A DNA stretch of 64,000 bases. Source: Verrucomicrobiota bacterium (GTDB taxonomy: Bacteria > Verrucomicrobiota > Verrucomicrobiia > Verrucomicrobiales > Verrucomicrobiaceae). Location: assembly GCA_025360015.1 (NCBI GenBank), contig JANYCZ010000025.1:165356-229355 (forward strand), given 5' to 3'. This document shows positions 32,452-41,934 of this stretch, one piece after another. Below the pieces are notes generated by a model. That model made no database searches and was not told where the DNA came from. It saw only the letters and a program-made list of their open reading frames with translations. Each line of letters opens with the position of its first letter. The first letter of the stretch is position 1. Made by a program: the position numbers and the translations under genes.

Positions 32452-33447
32452 ATGATTTTTCTCGCTGATCTGCCCGCACCCAGCCGCATGGGGGACATCC
32501 TCATGGCCTTCCTGAGCATTGTCTTCGAAGGCGCTCCCTACATCCTCATCGGCACGATCTTTTCCGGGATCATCGACGCCTTCCTGCCGGCCAAGTTGCT
32601 GGACCGCGTGCTGCCGAAGAACAAGGTGCTTGCGACGCTGATCGCTGGCTTCCTCGGGCTGGTGTTCCCAGTCTGCGAGTGCGCGGTAGTGCCCGTGATC
32701 CGGCGTCTGGTGCAGAAGGGCCTGCCCCTCTCCTGTGCGGTGACGTATATGCTTTCAGCGCCGATCATGAACCCCATCGTGGCGATCAGCACGCTGACGG
32801 CCTTTAAAGAGTTTCAGGGCCTGACCTGGGCCACGGCGGGCAATGCGACCATGACCATCGCACGTTTGTCGCTCGGCTATCTCGTGGCGGTGATCGTCGG
32901 TCTCGTCGTGATGCGGTTCAAACCGGGCCAGGTGCTGCGCGCCAGCATTGCCAACAAGATCGCGAACGCTGCGGCAACTGAAGACGACCACGTGCACGCG
33001 CCCGCCGCCAGCTTCAATGGCAAGCTGGTGCACGCCATGCGCAGCTCCATGCGCGACTTTCTGGACACGGCGATGTACTTTGCCATCGGCGTGGCCATCA
33101 CCTCCGTGTTCAACACGCAGATCAACCAAGGGCTGCTGAACACCGTCGCGGGCAATGACTGGCTGGCCGTCCCCTCCCTCATGGGCCTGGCCATCGTCTT
33201 GTCCCTCTGCAGCACCTCGGACGCCTTCATTGCCGCGCCGATGACCGCTTTTTCGATGGCCGCCAAGCTGGCATTCCTGGTCTTCGGCCCGATGATGGAC
33301 ATCAAGCTCCTGTTCATGTACTCCAGCGTCTTCCAGCGCAGGGTCGTCGTATCTCTTCTGATCGGTCTTTTCATCCTCATCGGCCTGCTTTCCGGCCCAT
33401 GGATGAATCTGGTCCAACATCTTTACATCAACCCTAAATTGCCATGA
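32452..33447 (+). CDS. permease (YraQ/YcgR-like, PF03773)
   Basis: A 331-residue membrane protein with about eight hydrophobic segments. The family signature FPVCECAVVPVIRRLVQKGLP, with the C-x-C pair inside a helix, is at about residue 67, followed by YMLSAPIMNPIVAISTLTAF. A cytoplasmic loop near residues 175-195 carries HVHAPAAS. The gene overlaps the next by 4 nt (ATGA). The B. subtilis YcgR/YcgQ-type pair has the same organisation; the transported species is not firmly known, though the partner's metal-binding loop points to a divalent cation (inference). Confidence 0.85.
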   Translation: MIFLADLPAPSRMGDILMAFLSIVFEGAPYILIGTIFSGIIDAFLPAKLLDRVLPKNKVLATLIAGFLGLVFPVCECAVVPVIRRLVQKGLPLSCAVTYMLSAPIMNPIVAISTLTAFKEFQGLTWATAGNATMTIARLSLGYLVAVIVGLVVMRFKPGQVLRASIANKIANAAATEDDHVHAPAASFNGKLVHAMRSSMRDFLDTAMYFAIGVAITSVFNTQINQGLLNTVAGNDWLAVPSLMGLAIVLSLCSTSDAFIAAPMTAFSMAAKLAFLVFGPMMDIKLLFMYSSVFQRRVVVSLLIGLFILIGLLSGPWMNLVQHLYINPKLP

Positions 33448-34757
33448 GTGGAACCCGCACCCTCGTTCATCTCCTCAGTGTCACCATGCTCCTGCTGTGG
33501 GGCGGCGTGCTGCTGTACTTCTACATCAGCGGTCGGCTGGCCAACTACCTGCCACCGGACGGGATCTTCCGCCCGATGGTGCTCGTCTCCGGCATCGGCC
33601 TCGCTGTGCTGGGCCTCTTCAACCTGCTGACCATGGGTGCTGAGGACGCCGGCTGCGAAGGCCATGACCACTCGCACGATGATCACGATCACGACCATGA
33701 CCACTCACACAAGGATTGTGGTCACGATCACAGCCACGATCACAAAGAGGGCGCTTGCGGCCACGACCACGATCATGCGCACACTCATGACCACGGTGCT
33801 TGCGATCACGATCATGATCACAAAGACTGCGGCCACGACCACTCGCACGACCACGCGAAAAAAGCGGGCGGATGCGGTCATGACCACGGGCACCATCATC
33901 ACCCTGACATCAGTGCCGAAGGTCACGCGCACGGCATTCTCGATGAGAGCTCCTGGCCGGGCCGCATCGCGGTGCTGCTTATCCTTGCCGCGCCGCTCTC
34001 CTGGGCTGCGCTTTCCTCGCCAGACCGCTACAGTGCGAATGCCATCGTGAACAAGGGGCTCTACGACCCCAACTACACGGACACCTCACGTGCCGAGCAG
34101 TTCTCGCTGCAAAACAAACCCAAGACTGTGGCAAAGTCCGCCACCACCACGGCAGCAGTGGTCACCACGGAGAAGGTGGCAGACCTTCCACCTCCCATGG
34201 TCAGCCCCGCAGATCTAGGAACCGGAGCCCCCGCAAAGCCCGCCTCCACCCCGCCTCCCGGCGTCGCTGTGGCCTCTGCCGCCAATGCGGAAACCCAGAC
34301 GCCTCCCAAAAACATCCCGCCGCCTGCGCAGACTGCCAAAAGCTACGGCACATTCACGCTCGAAGACCTCAAGGCCCAGGTGCCGCAGAGCAAGGACGGC
34401 AACTTCATCCTCGAAGTGCCCGAATTGTACTACACCGGTGGCGATGTCGATGTGCAGAAGGTGTTGACCGGTCAGATGGTCGAGACCGTGGCGCAGATCC
34501 TGCCTGAAAAAGTGAACAACGCCGACGGCCACCGCCTGCGTATCTTCCGCATGCTCGTCCAGTGCTGCGCCGCAGACGCCCGCCCCTATTCCGTGCCCCT
34601 CGATTTCGGCAAGAAAGCCCCCGAGTTCAAAGACATGACCTGGGTCAAAGTCGTCGGCAAGATGAGCTACAAAAAGGAAGGTACCCAGACCGTCCCCGTC
34701 ATCGAAGCCACCAAGGTGGAAGAAACCACCGCGCCAGACAATGCGATGATTTACTGA
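33444..34757 (+). CDS. TIGR03943/DUF1980 (YcgQ-like) protein with giant His-rich loop
   Basis: A 437-residue partner of the permease. Two N-terminal membrane segments (about residues 6-29 and 45-64) are followed by an extraordinary loop at residues 71-163 containing 33 His and 6 Cys in 93 residues, built from HDHDH, HDHSHDHK and CGHDHSH units. A third membrane segment (IAVLLILAAPLSWAAL) and a soluble C-terminal domain follow, with TFTLEDLKAQVPQ, RIFRMLVQCCAADARP and VKVVGKM typical of the family. The domain order is membrane - His loop - membrane - exterior. A metal buffer or chaperone for the permease is the natural reading. Confidence 0.85.
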   Translation: MSGTRTLVHLLSVTMLLLWGGVLLYFYISGRLANYLPPDGIFRPMVLVSGIGLAVLGLFNLLTMGAEDAGCEGHDHSHDDHDHDHDHSHKDCGHDHSHDHKEGACGHDHDHAHTHDHGACDHDHDHKDCGHDHSHDHAKKAGGCGHDHGHHHHPDISAEGHAHGILDESSWPGRIAVLLILAAPLSWAALSSPDRYSANAIVNKGLYDPNYTDTSRAEQFSLQNKPKTVAKSATTTAAVVTTEKVADLPPPMVSPADLGTGAPAKPASTPPPGVAVASAANAETQTPPKNIPPPAQTAKSYGTFTLEDLKAQVPQSKDGNFILEVPELYYTGGDVDVQKVLTGQMVETVAQILPEKVNNADGHRLRIFRMLVQCCAADARPYSVPLDFGKKAPEFKDMTWVKVVGKMSYKKEGTQTVPVIEATKVEETTAPDNAMIY

Positions 34758-34787
34758 ATGGCTCCAGCGTGCCTGCGAGCCGCAAGC

Positions 34788-35543
34788 TCACAGCCGTTTA
34801 GCTTTCAGTCTTCGCAAATGCGCAGGGGCGGAGTCATTTAAAGATCGGACCAATACGTCCACCTCAGTGGATGGATTGGCGGGAATTTTTGTATCTGCAT
34901 CCAAGTGATATTTGCGCACTCGCTCTGCAGATTCGACAGCTTGAGGCCATTTGCCAATCAATGAGGAAAAGGCCTTGCGAGTTGTTTCTTGGTTCGTTGA
35001 GTAGTCCATCCCTAGCGCCACTTTGACAGCCCCCTTGGCTGCTGTTCCATTGTGGAGATCTCCGCGAGTGGTGTGCTCGATGTGGAGAAGCACCCAATAC
35101 TCGAAGCAGGGCGTTGAGTGGGCGAGTTTCACATCCCGCGAGACCGCCAATTGGGTGACATCATTCCAGATGTCATCACGCACTGCGACGTCGGTGTCAA
35201 TTACCGCCCAGACGTGATCAAATTTTGCGGGAGCACGAACGCTTAGGCGTCCCTCTTTGTGCAGACGAACCTGCTCGTCAGCCTTTTCCCGCGCTGATTC
35301 GATCACATGTCTGGGGTGGGATGCCCTGCCAGGAATGACAATCACTGACACGTTGGAGAGTTCCAAGGTCTTTAGAAAAAGCTCAAAATAGATCGGCTCT
35401 GTCACTGTGCCTTCTGTTACCACGAGAAATGTGTCCCCCATCAATACGCCACTCGCCTCAGCGGCTTTTGCAGTTCGTCGTTCGAGACTTGCTTCATCCT
35501 CCTTCTTCCACCAGTCAGGATCATATCCAATATCCTCACTCAT
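34788..35543 (-). CDS. RloB-like protein (AbiL-type defence, TOPRIM-like)
   Basis: A 251-residue RloB family protein (PF13707-like). Diagnostic segments are FLVVTEGTVTEPIYFELFLK near residue 40 (first acidic cluster), VWAVIDTDVAVRDDIW near 110 and HSTPCFEYWVLLHIEHTTR near 140. RloB is proposed to be a TOPRIM-related nuclease that works with the adjacent RloA ATPase in abortive-infection defence. Its start overlaps the RloA stop by 4 nt. The DNA is visibly more AT-rich than its neighbours, which is a sign of transfer. Confidence 0.87.
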   Translation of the reverse strand: MSEDIGYDPDWWKKEDEASLERRTAKAAEASGVLMGDTFLVVTEGTVTEPIYFELFLKTLELSNVSVIVIPGRASHPRHVIESAREKADEQVRLHKEGRLSVRAPAKFDHVWAVIDTDVAVRDDIWNDVTQLAVSRDVKLAHSTPCFEYWVLLHIEHTTRGDLHNGTAAKGAVKVALGMDYSTNQETTRKAFSSLIGKWPQAVESAERVRKYHLDADTKIPANPSTEVDVLVRSLNDSAPAHLRRLKAKRL

Positions 35544-36889
35544 GGCTCTTCAGGGGCCTCCTGATTAGCTTCGGCCACATTATAACCTTGCCTCTCACCT
35601 AAAAGACCTCGGCCCACGAATGGCAGCGCACCATAACGCCCAGAGAGATAACCTCGAATCAGGGATTCATCTTTGCGTGGCGCATACTCGGTTAAGGGGT
35701 AAAGATGTCCCTCGCCGTCGTTGTCTTTGTCCGTAAACCATACCTGATCACGCCGCAGAAGCGTAGTATCCAGCAACAGTGGATTGTGTGTGGTGAAAAT
35801 AATTTGAGCCTGTTCGACATTTGAGTTGGAACTGAAAAGTAACCGCAACAATTCCATGACCATCAGAGGATGCATGGATGTATCGAGTTCATCAATGCAA
35901 ACGATGTCCCCATCCTTCAAGATGTTGAGCCACATCCCAGCAAGCGCAAACAACCGCTGTGTTCCGGCAGATTCGACTCTCCACGGCAGAGGAACTTCGA
36001 CATTCTGAGTTCCACGATGTTTAAGTTGAGGTTCAAAAGAGGGTTTGAGCAGTTCCTCTCTAAATTTTCCTTGAATCTCCGCAGGCATCTTGCCAACAGC
36101 ATCCAGCAGCTTCTTCGATGGAGACTGCTCGACCACACTTGCCCCTGTCACCCCAATATCTGCATGGGTTAGCAGTTTCAAAATACTCTCCCCAAGCGAG
36201 GTCTCTTCCTTGATTTGGCGGGTGGAAAAGCCTGGGTCTAGGTGCCAGTTCGCATCTAAATGAAGAAACTGCAACCGTTGCTTAAACCATCTGAATATGG
36301 GCTCCAGTTCCGTACGGTTACTCGCGATGTGTTTGGACAAAAACAGCATGTTGCTCAGCGTGTCCTTCTCAAGCCGTTCGTCACGCGGAAAACCTGAAGG
36401 GCGCTCGGGCCCCCAAACGTAAGTTTGCGTGTCTCGGTTCCAGTCACGGCTAAACCAGGTCTGTGGACGTGCTGTCGGGTAGGCACGCAGCGATTCATGC
36501 CAGATTCTCTCCCGGGTGGCAGCGACTCGATAAGAAAACCGTGTCCCATTGGTTATCAGTACCACCTCGAAAGCTGTGGGCGATTCAGTTTCGTCTGGGC
36601 GCAGAGCAAACGGTTCAATTTGTGGAATCGGATCTTTCGGATCGGTCATCTGCGCCGATGTGACCACCATTTTTTCCAATGCTTTCAGCGCTTCAATCAC
36701 AGTGGTTTTGCCGCTGGCATTGGCTCCATAGATTGCCACTCCTTTGAGCCACTGCCGGGTCGACACCCCAGGCAGTTCGAGATCAATGCAGTTCTCTGGA
36801 AGGGTTTTGTCCTGAGAACTGGCAGCCATATCCAGAGTCTGCAATTTGCGGAAGCTTCGGTAATTCGAGACAGAAAACTGAAGGAGCAT
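35540..36889 (-). CDS. RloA-like AAA ATPase (AbiL-type defence)
   Basis: A 449-residue AAA15/OLD-type ATPase. QFSVSNYRSFRK opens the ABC-like head domain, IYGANASGKTTVIEAL is the Walker A, ESAGTQRLFALAGM the signature-like segment, VCIDELDTSMHPLM the Walker B, and FTTHNPLLLD the switch His. It is first of the RloAB pair and translationally coupled to RloB. By analogy with AbiL and PARIS it probably senses phage infection and activates the partner. Flanking 140-nt and 30-nt spacers carry no repeats that I could detect. Confidence 0.88.
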   Translation of the reverse strand: MLLQFSVSNYRSFRKLQTLDMAASSQDKTLPENCIDLELPGVSTRQWLKGVAIYGANASGKTTVIEALKALEKMVVTSAQMTDPKDPIPQIEPFALRPDETESPTAFEVVLITNGTRFSYRVAATRERIWHESLRAYPTARPQTWFSRDWNRDTQTYVWGPERPSGFPRDERLEKDTLSNMLFLSKHIASNRTELEPIFRWFKQRLQFLHLDANWHLDPGFSTRQIKEETSLGESILKLLTHADIGVTGASVVEQSPSKKLLDAVGKMPAEIQGKFREELLKPSFEPQLKHRGTQNVEVPLPWRVESAGTQRLFALAGMWLNILKDGDIVCIDELDTSMHPLMVMELLRLLFSSNSNVEQAQIIFTTHNPLLLDTTLLRRDQVWFTDKDNDGEGHLYPLTEYAPRKDESLIRGYLSGRYGALPFVGRGLLGERQGYNVAEANQEAPEEP

Positions 36890-37029
36890 GGGTCAAGATG
36901 CCAAATTTATGCAATTAAGCGAGGTTTAATGCGGATTTTCTGCGCTCCACGCAAATATCTAGATCGCCGTCCGCCAGCACACCCTCAAGAGCATGCGCCT
37001 CCGGTCCGCTTCGAAGCTTAAACTCAGCC

Positions 37030-38154
37030 TCACGGCACGTCATACGTCCCTAAGGACGCGACATCAAATCGCTGCACACCCGCTTCATCGGCGATCTCAT
37101 TGAGGGCTTCGACTTCGGCGGTGCTGAAGAGGAGACCTCCCGCCTTCGCGGTGTGGGCGGCGTTTTGGGCTTCGGGCTGGCCGGGGAGCATGCAGGCTTC
37201 GTTGCCGTGGCCGAGGATGTCGCCGATCACGGCTTTGATGTTTTCGTTGAAGTTGCGGCCGTTGGAGAAGAGGCCGGTGCTGATGGCATCGGGGTGAATG
37301 ACCTGGAAGTAGAAGCTGCTGGTGCGCTTCTCGCCTGCTGGGAATGGCTTCGACTTGATGTCGGGATGCGCACCACCGCCGCGCAGGGTGGGCAGGCCAC
37401 CGCCGATCATGCCGCCCATGACTTCGATGAGGAGGGAGAGGCCGTAGCCTTTGTGTGCGCCGAAGGGGAGCAGCCACGCGGCTTCATTGGCATCGGTGGT
37501 CGGTTTGCCGGCAGCATCCACGGCAGCACCAGGAGGGAGAGGCTTGCCTTCGCGCTTGAGCTGCTGCACGCGGCCCATGGCCACGGTGGAGGTGGCCCAG
37601 TCGATCACGATGGGAAAGCCGCAGGCGTCCTGCGTGGGCAGGCCCCAGGAGTGGGGATTGGTGCCCAGCACGGGGAATTTGCCACCAAAGGGGACGACCT
37701 CGCCGAGGGTGGAGGTGCAGTTGGTGTAGGCGATGTAGCCTTTCTTGGCGGCGTCCATGACGTAGCCGCCGCCCCATAGGTAGTGGAAGGCATTGTCCAC
37801 GCTGACCTGGCCGATGCCGTACTTGTCGGCCATTTCCATGCAGCGCTCCATGGCGCTGAAGGCCACGCTTTGGCCCAGCTTCAGCTTGCCGTCCCACGCC
37901 TCGCTGGCGGCGAAGGGTTTCTTGATTACTTCGATCTCTGCGCCCGGTTTGCAACCGCCAGTGCCGCTGCCAAAGAGGTGGTCCAGGTGCAGTGCCTTGA
38001 TGACGTTGTGCGTGCGAATGCCATGGGCCGAAGCCATTTCACAAAACCGTGCGCCATCATCGGCCTCCGCCTGGGTGTAGCCACGATGCTGGTAGGCGGC
38101 GCGGACGAGAGCGTTGTGGGCTTCAGTGGGAACGATGTGGTAGGTGGTGGACAT
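37030..38154 (-). CDS. Ldh family (malate/L-lactate dehydrogenase-type, PF02615) oxidoreductase
   Basis: The protein has 374 residues from ATG 38154 (MSTTYHIV); the upstream in-frame Mets are unlikely. Family features are the N-terminal YTQAEADDGARFCEMASAHGIRTHNV (catalytic His), GYIAYTNCTSTLGEVVPFGGK, VLGTNPHSWGLP and GYGLSLLIEVMGGMIGGG. These NAD(P)H-dependent 2-ketoacid reductases act on malate, lactate, ureidoglycolate or delta1-piperideine-2-carboxylate. It stands alone between the defence pair and the cytochrome. Confidence 0.9.
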   Translation of the reverse strand: MSTTYHIVPTEAHNALVRAAYQHRGYTQAEADDGARFCEMASAHGIRTHNVIKALHLDHLFGSGTGGCKPGAEIEVIKKPFAASEAWDGKLKLGQSVAFSAMERCMEMADKYGIGQVSVDNAFHYLWGGGYVMDAAKKGYIAYTNCTSTLGEVVPFGGKFPVLGTNPHSWGLPTQDACGFPIVIDWATSTVAMGRVQQLKREGKPLPPGAAVDAAGKPTTDANEAAWLLPFGAHKGYGLSLLIEVMGGMIGGGLPTLRGGGAHPDIKSKPFPAGEKRTSSFYFQVIHPDAISTGLFSNGRNFNENIKAVIGDILGHGNEACMLPGQPEAQNAAHTAKAGGLLFSTAEVEALNEIADEAGVQRFDVASLGTYDVP

Positions 38155-38257
38155 GGTTGGCGGATATTGGAGCATCCGCCCGAACACGCAAGAAGCAGAA
38201 ACAAGTAAGGCTCCGTCCTTGCGAACGGAGCCTCCGGGGGATCAGATCAGCCCAGAC

Positions 38258-38608
38258 TTATTTGCCCTTGAACACATCGTGGCAGGCCTTGCAGTTGACG
38301 GCCTTCTTGAAATCGCTCGCGCCGCTGGCGTCCTTCGCTTTCACCTTGGCCAGAGCGGCGGAGAGGGCCTTGGTCTTCTCGACCCATGCGGCCTTGTCTC
38401 CCTTCGAGGGCGTGGCTGCACTGATCGCCGCCACACCTTTCATGAGGGTGTCGATCTCCGCAGGGGTGGCTTCGCCTTTGCCCACTTTCTTGGCGATGGC
38501 GTCCTCTGGCTTGAAATCCTTTTTCATGACATCCTTGATGGTAGAGTCGGCGGAGGCAGAGCCGAGGCTGGCAACGACAAGCAGAAGGGTGAGTGCGATT
38601 TTTTTCAT
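38258..38608 (-). CDS. small periplasmic c-type cytochrome
   Basis: The protein has 116 residues from ATG 38608 with a signal peptide (MKKIALTLLLVVASLGSASA). The single heme motif CKACH is near the C-terminus (residues ~106-110), followed by DVFKGK, as in cytochrome c' or short cytochrome c-type four-helix proteins. The preceding Lys/Ala-rich sequence is predicted helical. It is an electron carrier in the periplasm, partner unknown. It stands alone. Confidence 0.82.
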   Translation of the reverse strand: MKKIALTLLLVVASLGSASADSTIKDVMKKDFKPEDAIAKKVGKGEATPAEIDTLMKGVAAISAATPSKGDKAAWVEKTKALSAALAKVKAKDASGASDFKKAVNCKACHDVFKGK

Positions 38609-38811
38609 GGGGGGTGTGGTGTATGGAATATCGGATGGGGAGAGTTTCCGGCCTGCGGAAACCATCGAAAATCAAGCGCACCGCATGCCAAAGAACAATC
38701 AAAAAGGCTGCGTATCCCTCTTGAGATTCAGTCTCTTTCGGGCGCCGCGCAATCTTCTGCAAACTCGGCGCGAGATTCGCAGAAAGGCTGCGTTTTACGC
38801 CGCCTCCAGCC

Positions 38812-41800
38812 ATGAAACACCTTCTCCTCCCCTTCATCCTGCTTGGCGGTCTTGCCACCGCTGCGGATACCGAACTGCTGATCCAGCTCGGTCTCAATGA
38901 CAAAGAAACCACTGTTTGGGACGGCTCCATCACCGTGGCGCCAGGAGAGGTGCAGGAAGTCAGCGGCTACCGTTTTGAGATGAAGGACCAGATCAAGGGC
39001 AAAGACGCCTGGCAGGCCAGCAGCCGCACGCCGCAGGGCGCGGGTGCCAACAAAGCACGCGGCAACAATCCGAAGAAGATCGGCGGGATGGCGAAACAAC
39101 TCGGCCCTATTTTTGAAAACGGGGTGTTTGTGAAGCTGCGAGACATCACCCCCAAGAGTAGCGTGGAAGTCACCACCGCGCAGGGCAAAGTGTCCTTCAA
39201 ACTGGCAGACCTAAAACCCGGCGAGCCGCTGGATCTGCTGGACGGTCGCGTGGCGGTGCAGCACACGGCCTTCAGTCTGCGCAAAATTTCGCCTGAGCGC
39301 ACGGACGATGACTTCCCTGCCCTGGCCATCGGCCCCAACGGCCACGGTTTTCTGGTGTATCAGAGCTTCACGCCGGGGATCGACCGCGATGAGCGTGCCA
39401 AGCGCTGGGAGAAGGAGCCGGAGGACTTCGCCTTCCTGGGTCAGCCCGTGGGTGGTGATCAGCTCTGGCTGCATCTGCGCAAGAACAACCAGTGGGTGGA
39501 GGAGCGCATCGCGGTCACGGAGCCCGGCCGCGACATCTACAAATCCGCCGTCTCGCTGGATGGCAAAGGCGGCGCATGGATCGTGTGGAGCGAGCGCGTG
39601 GATGGCAACTTTGAAATTCTCACGCGCCATTTCGCCGGGGAGAAACTGGGCGTGGTGGAAGACATCTCGAACTCTCGAGGCAACGATCTTAATCCTGTGA
39701 TCGCGCTTTCCACCAAGGGCAGCGTGACGGTGGCGTGGATGGCCGCGCATGAAGGCAAGTTTGAGATCCGCACGCGCACCCATCAAGGCGAGGCATGGGC
39801 GGCGGCGCAGACCGTTTCAAACAGCAGCGGCAACTGCTGGAATCCATCCATCGCGATGTCACCCAACATCATTGATCCAAGCACCGGGGACGGCGGGGGC
39901 CAGCTGGCTCTGGCCTGGGACACCTATGAGAAAGGCGACTACGACATCTGGCTCTGCATTCTGGAAGCCAATGGCAGCGGTCCCTTCAAGCCGATGCCTG
40001 TGGCAAACACCGCGCAGTATGAAGCACGTGCGTCCGTAGCGTATGACCACCAGGGCAATGTGTGGGTGGCCTATGAAAAGAGCGGAGCCACCTGGGGCAA
40101 GGACTGGGGTGCTTACGATGGCAACGACGGCATCCCCTTGTACCGCAATCGTGAAATTGGCATCGCCGTTTGGGATGGCAAGGCCTGGCAGGAACCGCAG
40201 GGCAACATCGCCGATGCACTGCCCGGAGCAGTGGCGGCCCGAGCACGCGGCAAGGGCAAAGGCAAAGGACGCGGCGCAGATGTGACCGCCCCCGCACCGC
40301 CGAAGACGCCTGAAGCAGCGGATGGCCTGGCCTTCGAACAACCTGCCGTGCGCAAAGGCGCGCCGGGCGCGCACGCGGAGGCTACAGGCCCGCAGACCTA
40401 CAACAATCTCGGCCGCATCATCTGCGATGCCGAAGGCCGCATCTGGCTCATCGCCCGCACTCGCCTGAACAGCTTTCGCGGCCCGCTGGGCAGCACCTGG
40501 GGCAGCGTGGCGGCGTATCTCGACGGCACCGAATGGGTGGGCCCCATCACCATTCCGCACAGCGACAATCTGATGTACAATCTCCCCGCGCTGGCCGCCG
40601 GTCCGCGGAACCTCTTTGTGGCGCACAGCAGCGACCACCGCATGGACCGCATGCATGAGTTCAACCGTGCGAAGACCTTGGGTGGCAAAGGCGGCAACTC
40701 AGGACTGGATGCCAGCAAGGACCCTTTTGACAACGACATCTATTTCAGCCGACTGGGCACCACAGATCCGGTGAAGGCTCATGCGCTCAAGCTCATCGCT
40801 GAAGCACCGCAGGACAATCCCGCCCCGAGCAAGCGCACGCAGGCCGAGCGCAGCGAGCTGACCACCATTCGCGGCTTCCGCTCCACCATCGGCGGCACGG
40901 AGCGGCAGATCCTGCGCGGTGAATTCCACCGCCACACCGAGATCAGTGGTGACGGTGCCAATGACGGCCCGCTGGAGGACATGTGGCGCTACGCCATTGA
41001 TGCCGCGTCCATGGACTGGATCGGCAATGGCGACCATGACAACGGCAACGGCCGCGAGTACACCTGGTGGCTGACGCAGAAAACGACGGATGCGTTTTTT
41101 ATGCCCAAGACCTTCACGCCCATGTTCAGCTATGAGCGCAGCGTGAGCTATCCCGAGGGGCACCGCAATGTGGTCTTCGCCCAGCGCGGCGTGCGCACCC
41201 TGCCCCGCCTGCCCATCAGCGATGCACGCGTCTCCGCGCCCGCGCCAGACACGAACATGCTCTACAAGTACCTCAAGAAATTCAACGGCGTCTGCGCCAG
41301 CCACACCAGCGTGGGCAACATGGGCACCGACTGGCGCAACTGGGGCGGCGAGTTTGAGCCGATGGTGGAGGTCTATCAAGGCGCACGCCAGAACTACGAA
41401 TACCCTGGCTGCCCCCGCTGCCCCACGAAGGACGACGCCATCGGGGGCTGGGAGCCCGGCGGCTGGATCTCCGACGCCTTTGCCAAAGGCTACCGCTTCG
41501 GCTTTGAGAGCAGCAGCGATCACGGCAGCACGCACATCAGCTACGCCATGATCTACGCTGAAGATTACAGCCGCGAAGGCATCATCAAAGCCATGCGCCT
41601 GCGCCACACCTACGGTGCCACGGACAACATCATCGCCGACTGCCGCAGCAAAGCCGCTGACGGCAAGGAACGCATGATGGGAGACGAGTTCACCGTCAGA
41701 GGCGCGCCCACCTTCACGCTAAAACTCATCGGCACCATGCCCTTTGAGAAGGTGACGCTCATCAAAGACAATGTGGAGATCCCCATGACCATCTCCAAGG

Positions 41801-41931
41801 AAAAAGAGCTCAACCTCACCTGGACCGATCCCAAGCCTGAGAAGGGCAAGACCAGCTACTACTACTTCCGTGGCGAGCAGACCAACGGAGAACTCGTGTG
41901 GGTCTCGCCGATGTGGATCACTTTGGAATGA
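38812..41931 (+). CDS. secreted propeller / PHP-like (DUF3604) protein
   Basis: A 1039-residue protein with a signal peptide (KHLLLPFILLGGLATA). The N-terminal half (about residues 150-640) is a beta-propeller with Asp-rich blades (GNDLNPVIALSTKG, GNCWNPSIAMSP). Residues from about 700 form a PHP-like metal domain of the DUF3604 kind: ILRGEFHRHTEISGDG (HxH), DWIGNGDHDNG, CASHTSVG, FGFESSSDHGSTHISYAM. A lysine/glycine-rich linker near residue 480 (ARGKGKGKGRGAD) joins the two parts. A surface or periplasmic phosphodiesterase or hydrolase is inferred from the metal site; no activity is established. Confidence 0.8.
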   Translation: MKHLLLPFILLGGLATAADTELLIQLGLNDKETTVWDGSITVAPGEVQEVSGYRFEMKDQIKGKDAWQASSRTPQGAGANKARGNNPKKIGGMAKQLGPIFENGVFVKLRDITPKSSVEVTTAQGKVSFKLADLKPGEPLDLLDGRVAVQHTAFSLRKISPERTDDDFPALAIGPNGHGFLVYQSFTPGIDRDERAKRWEKEPEDFAFLGQPVGGDQLWLHLRKNNQWVEERIAVTEPGRDIYKSAVSLDGKGGAWIVWSERVDGNFEILTRHFAGEKLGVVEDISNSRGNDLNPVIALSTKGSVTVAWMAAHEGKFEIRTRTHQGEAWAAAQTVSNSSGNCWNPSIAMSPNIIDPSTGDGGGQLALAWDTYEKGDYDIWLCILEANGSGPFKPMPVANTAQYEARASVAYDHQGNVWVAYEKSGATWGKDWGAYDGNDGIPLYRNREIGIAVWDGKAWQEPQGNIADALPGAVAARARGKGKGKGRGADVTAPAPPKTPEAADGLAFEQPAVRKGAPGAHAEATGPQTYNNLGRIICDAEGRIWLIARTRLNSFRGPLGSTWGSVAAYLDGTEWVGPITIPHSDNLMYNLPALAAGPRNLFVAHSSDHRMDRMHEFNRAKTLGGKGGNSGLDASKDPFDNDIYFSRLGTTDPVKAHALKLIAEAPQDNPAPSKRTQAERSELTTIRGFRSTIGGTERQILRGEFHRHTEISGDGANDGPLEDMWRYAIDAASMDWIGNGDHDNGNGREYTWWLTQKTTDAFFMPKTFTPMFSYERSVSYPEGHRNVVFAQRGVRTLPRLPISDARVSAPAPDTNMLYKYLKKFNGVCASHTSVGNMGTDWRNWGGEFEPMVEVYQGARQNYEYPGCPRCPTKDDAIGGWEPGGWISDAFAKGYRFGFESSSDHGSTHISYAMIYAEDYSREGIIKAMRLRHTYGATDNIIADCRSKAADGKERMMGDEFTVRGAPTFTLKLIGTMPFEKVTLIKDNVEIPMTISKEKELNLTWTDPKPEKGKTSYYYFRGEQTNGELVWVSPMWITLE

Positions 41932-41934
41932 TCA

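Noticed and set aside
33654..33932. CACGATCACGACCAT repeats resembling a simple-sequence array
   Set aside because: In-frame coding for the His/Asp-rich loop of the YcgQ-like protein; no spacer structure.
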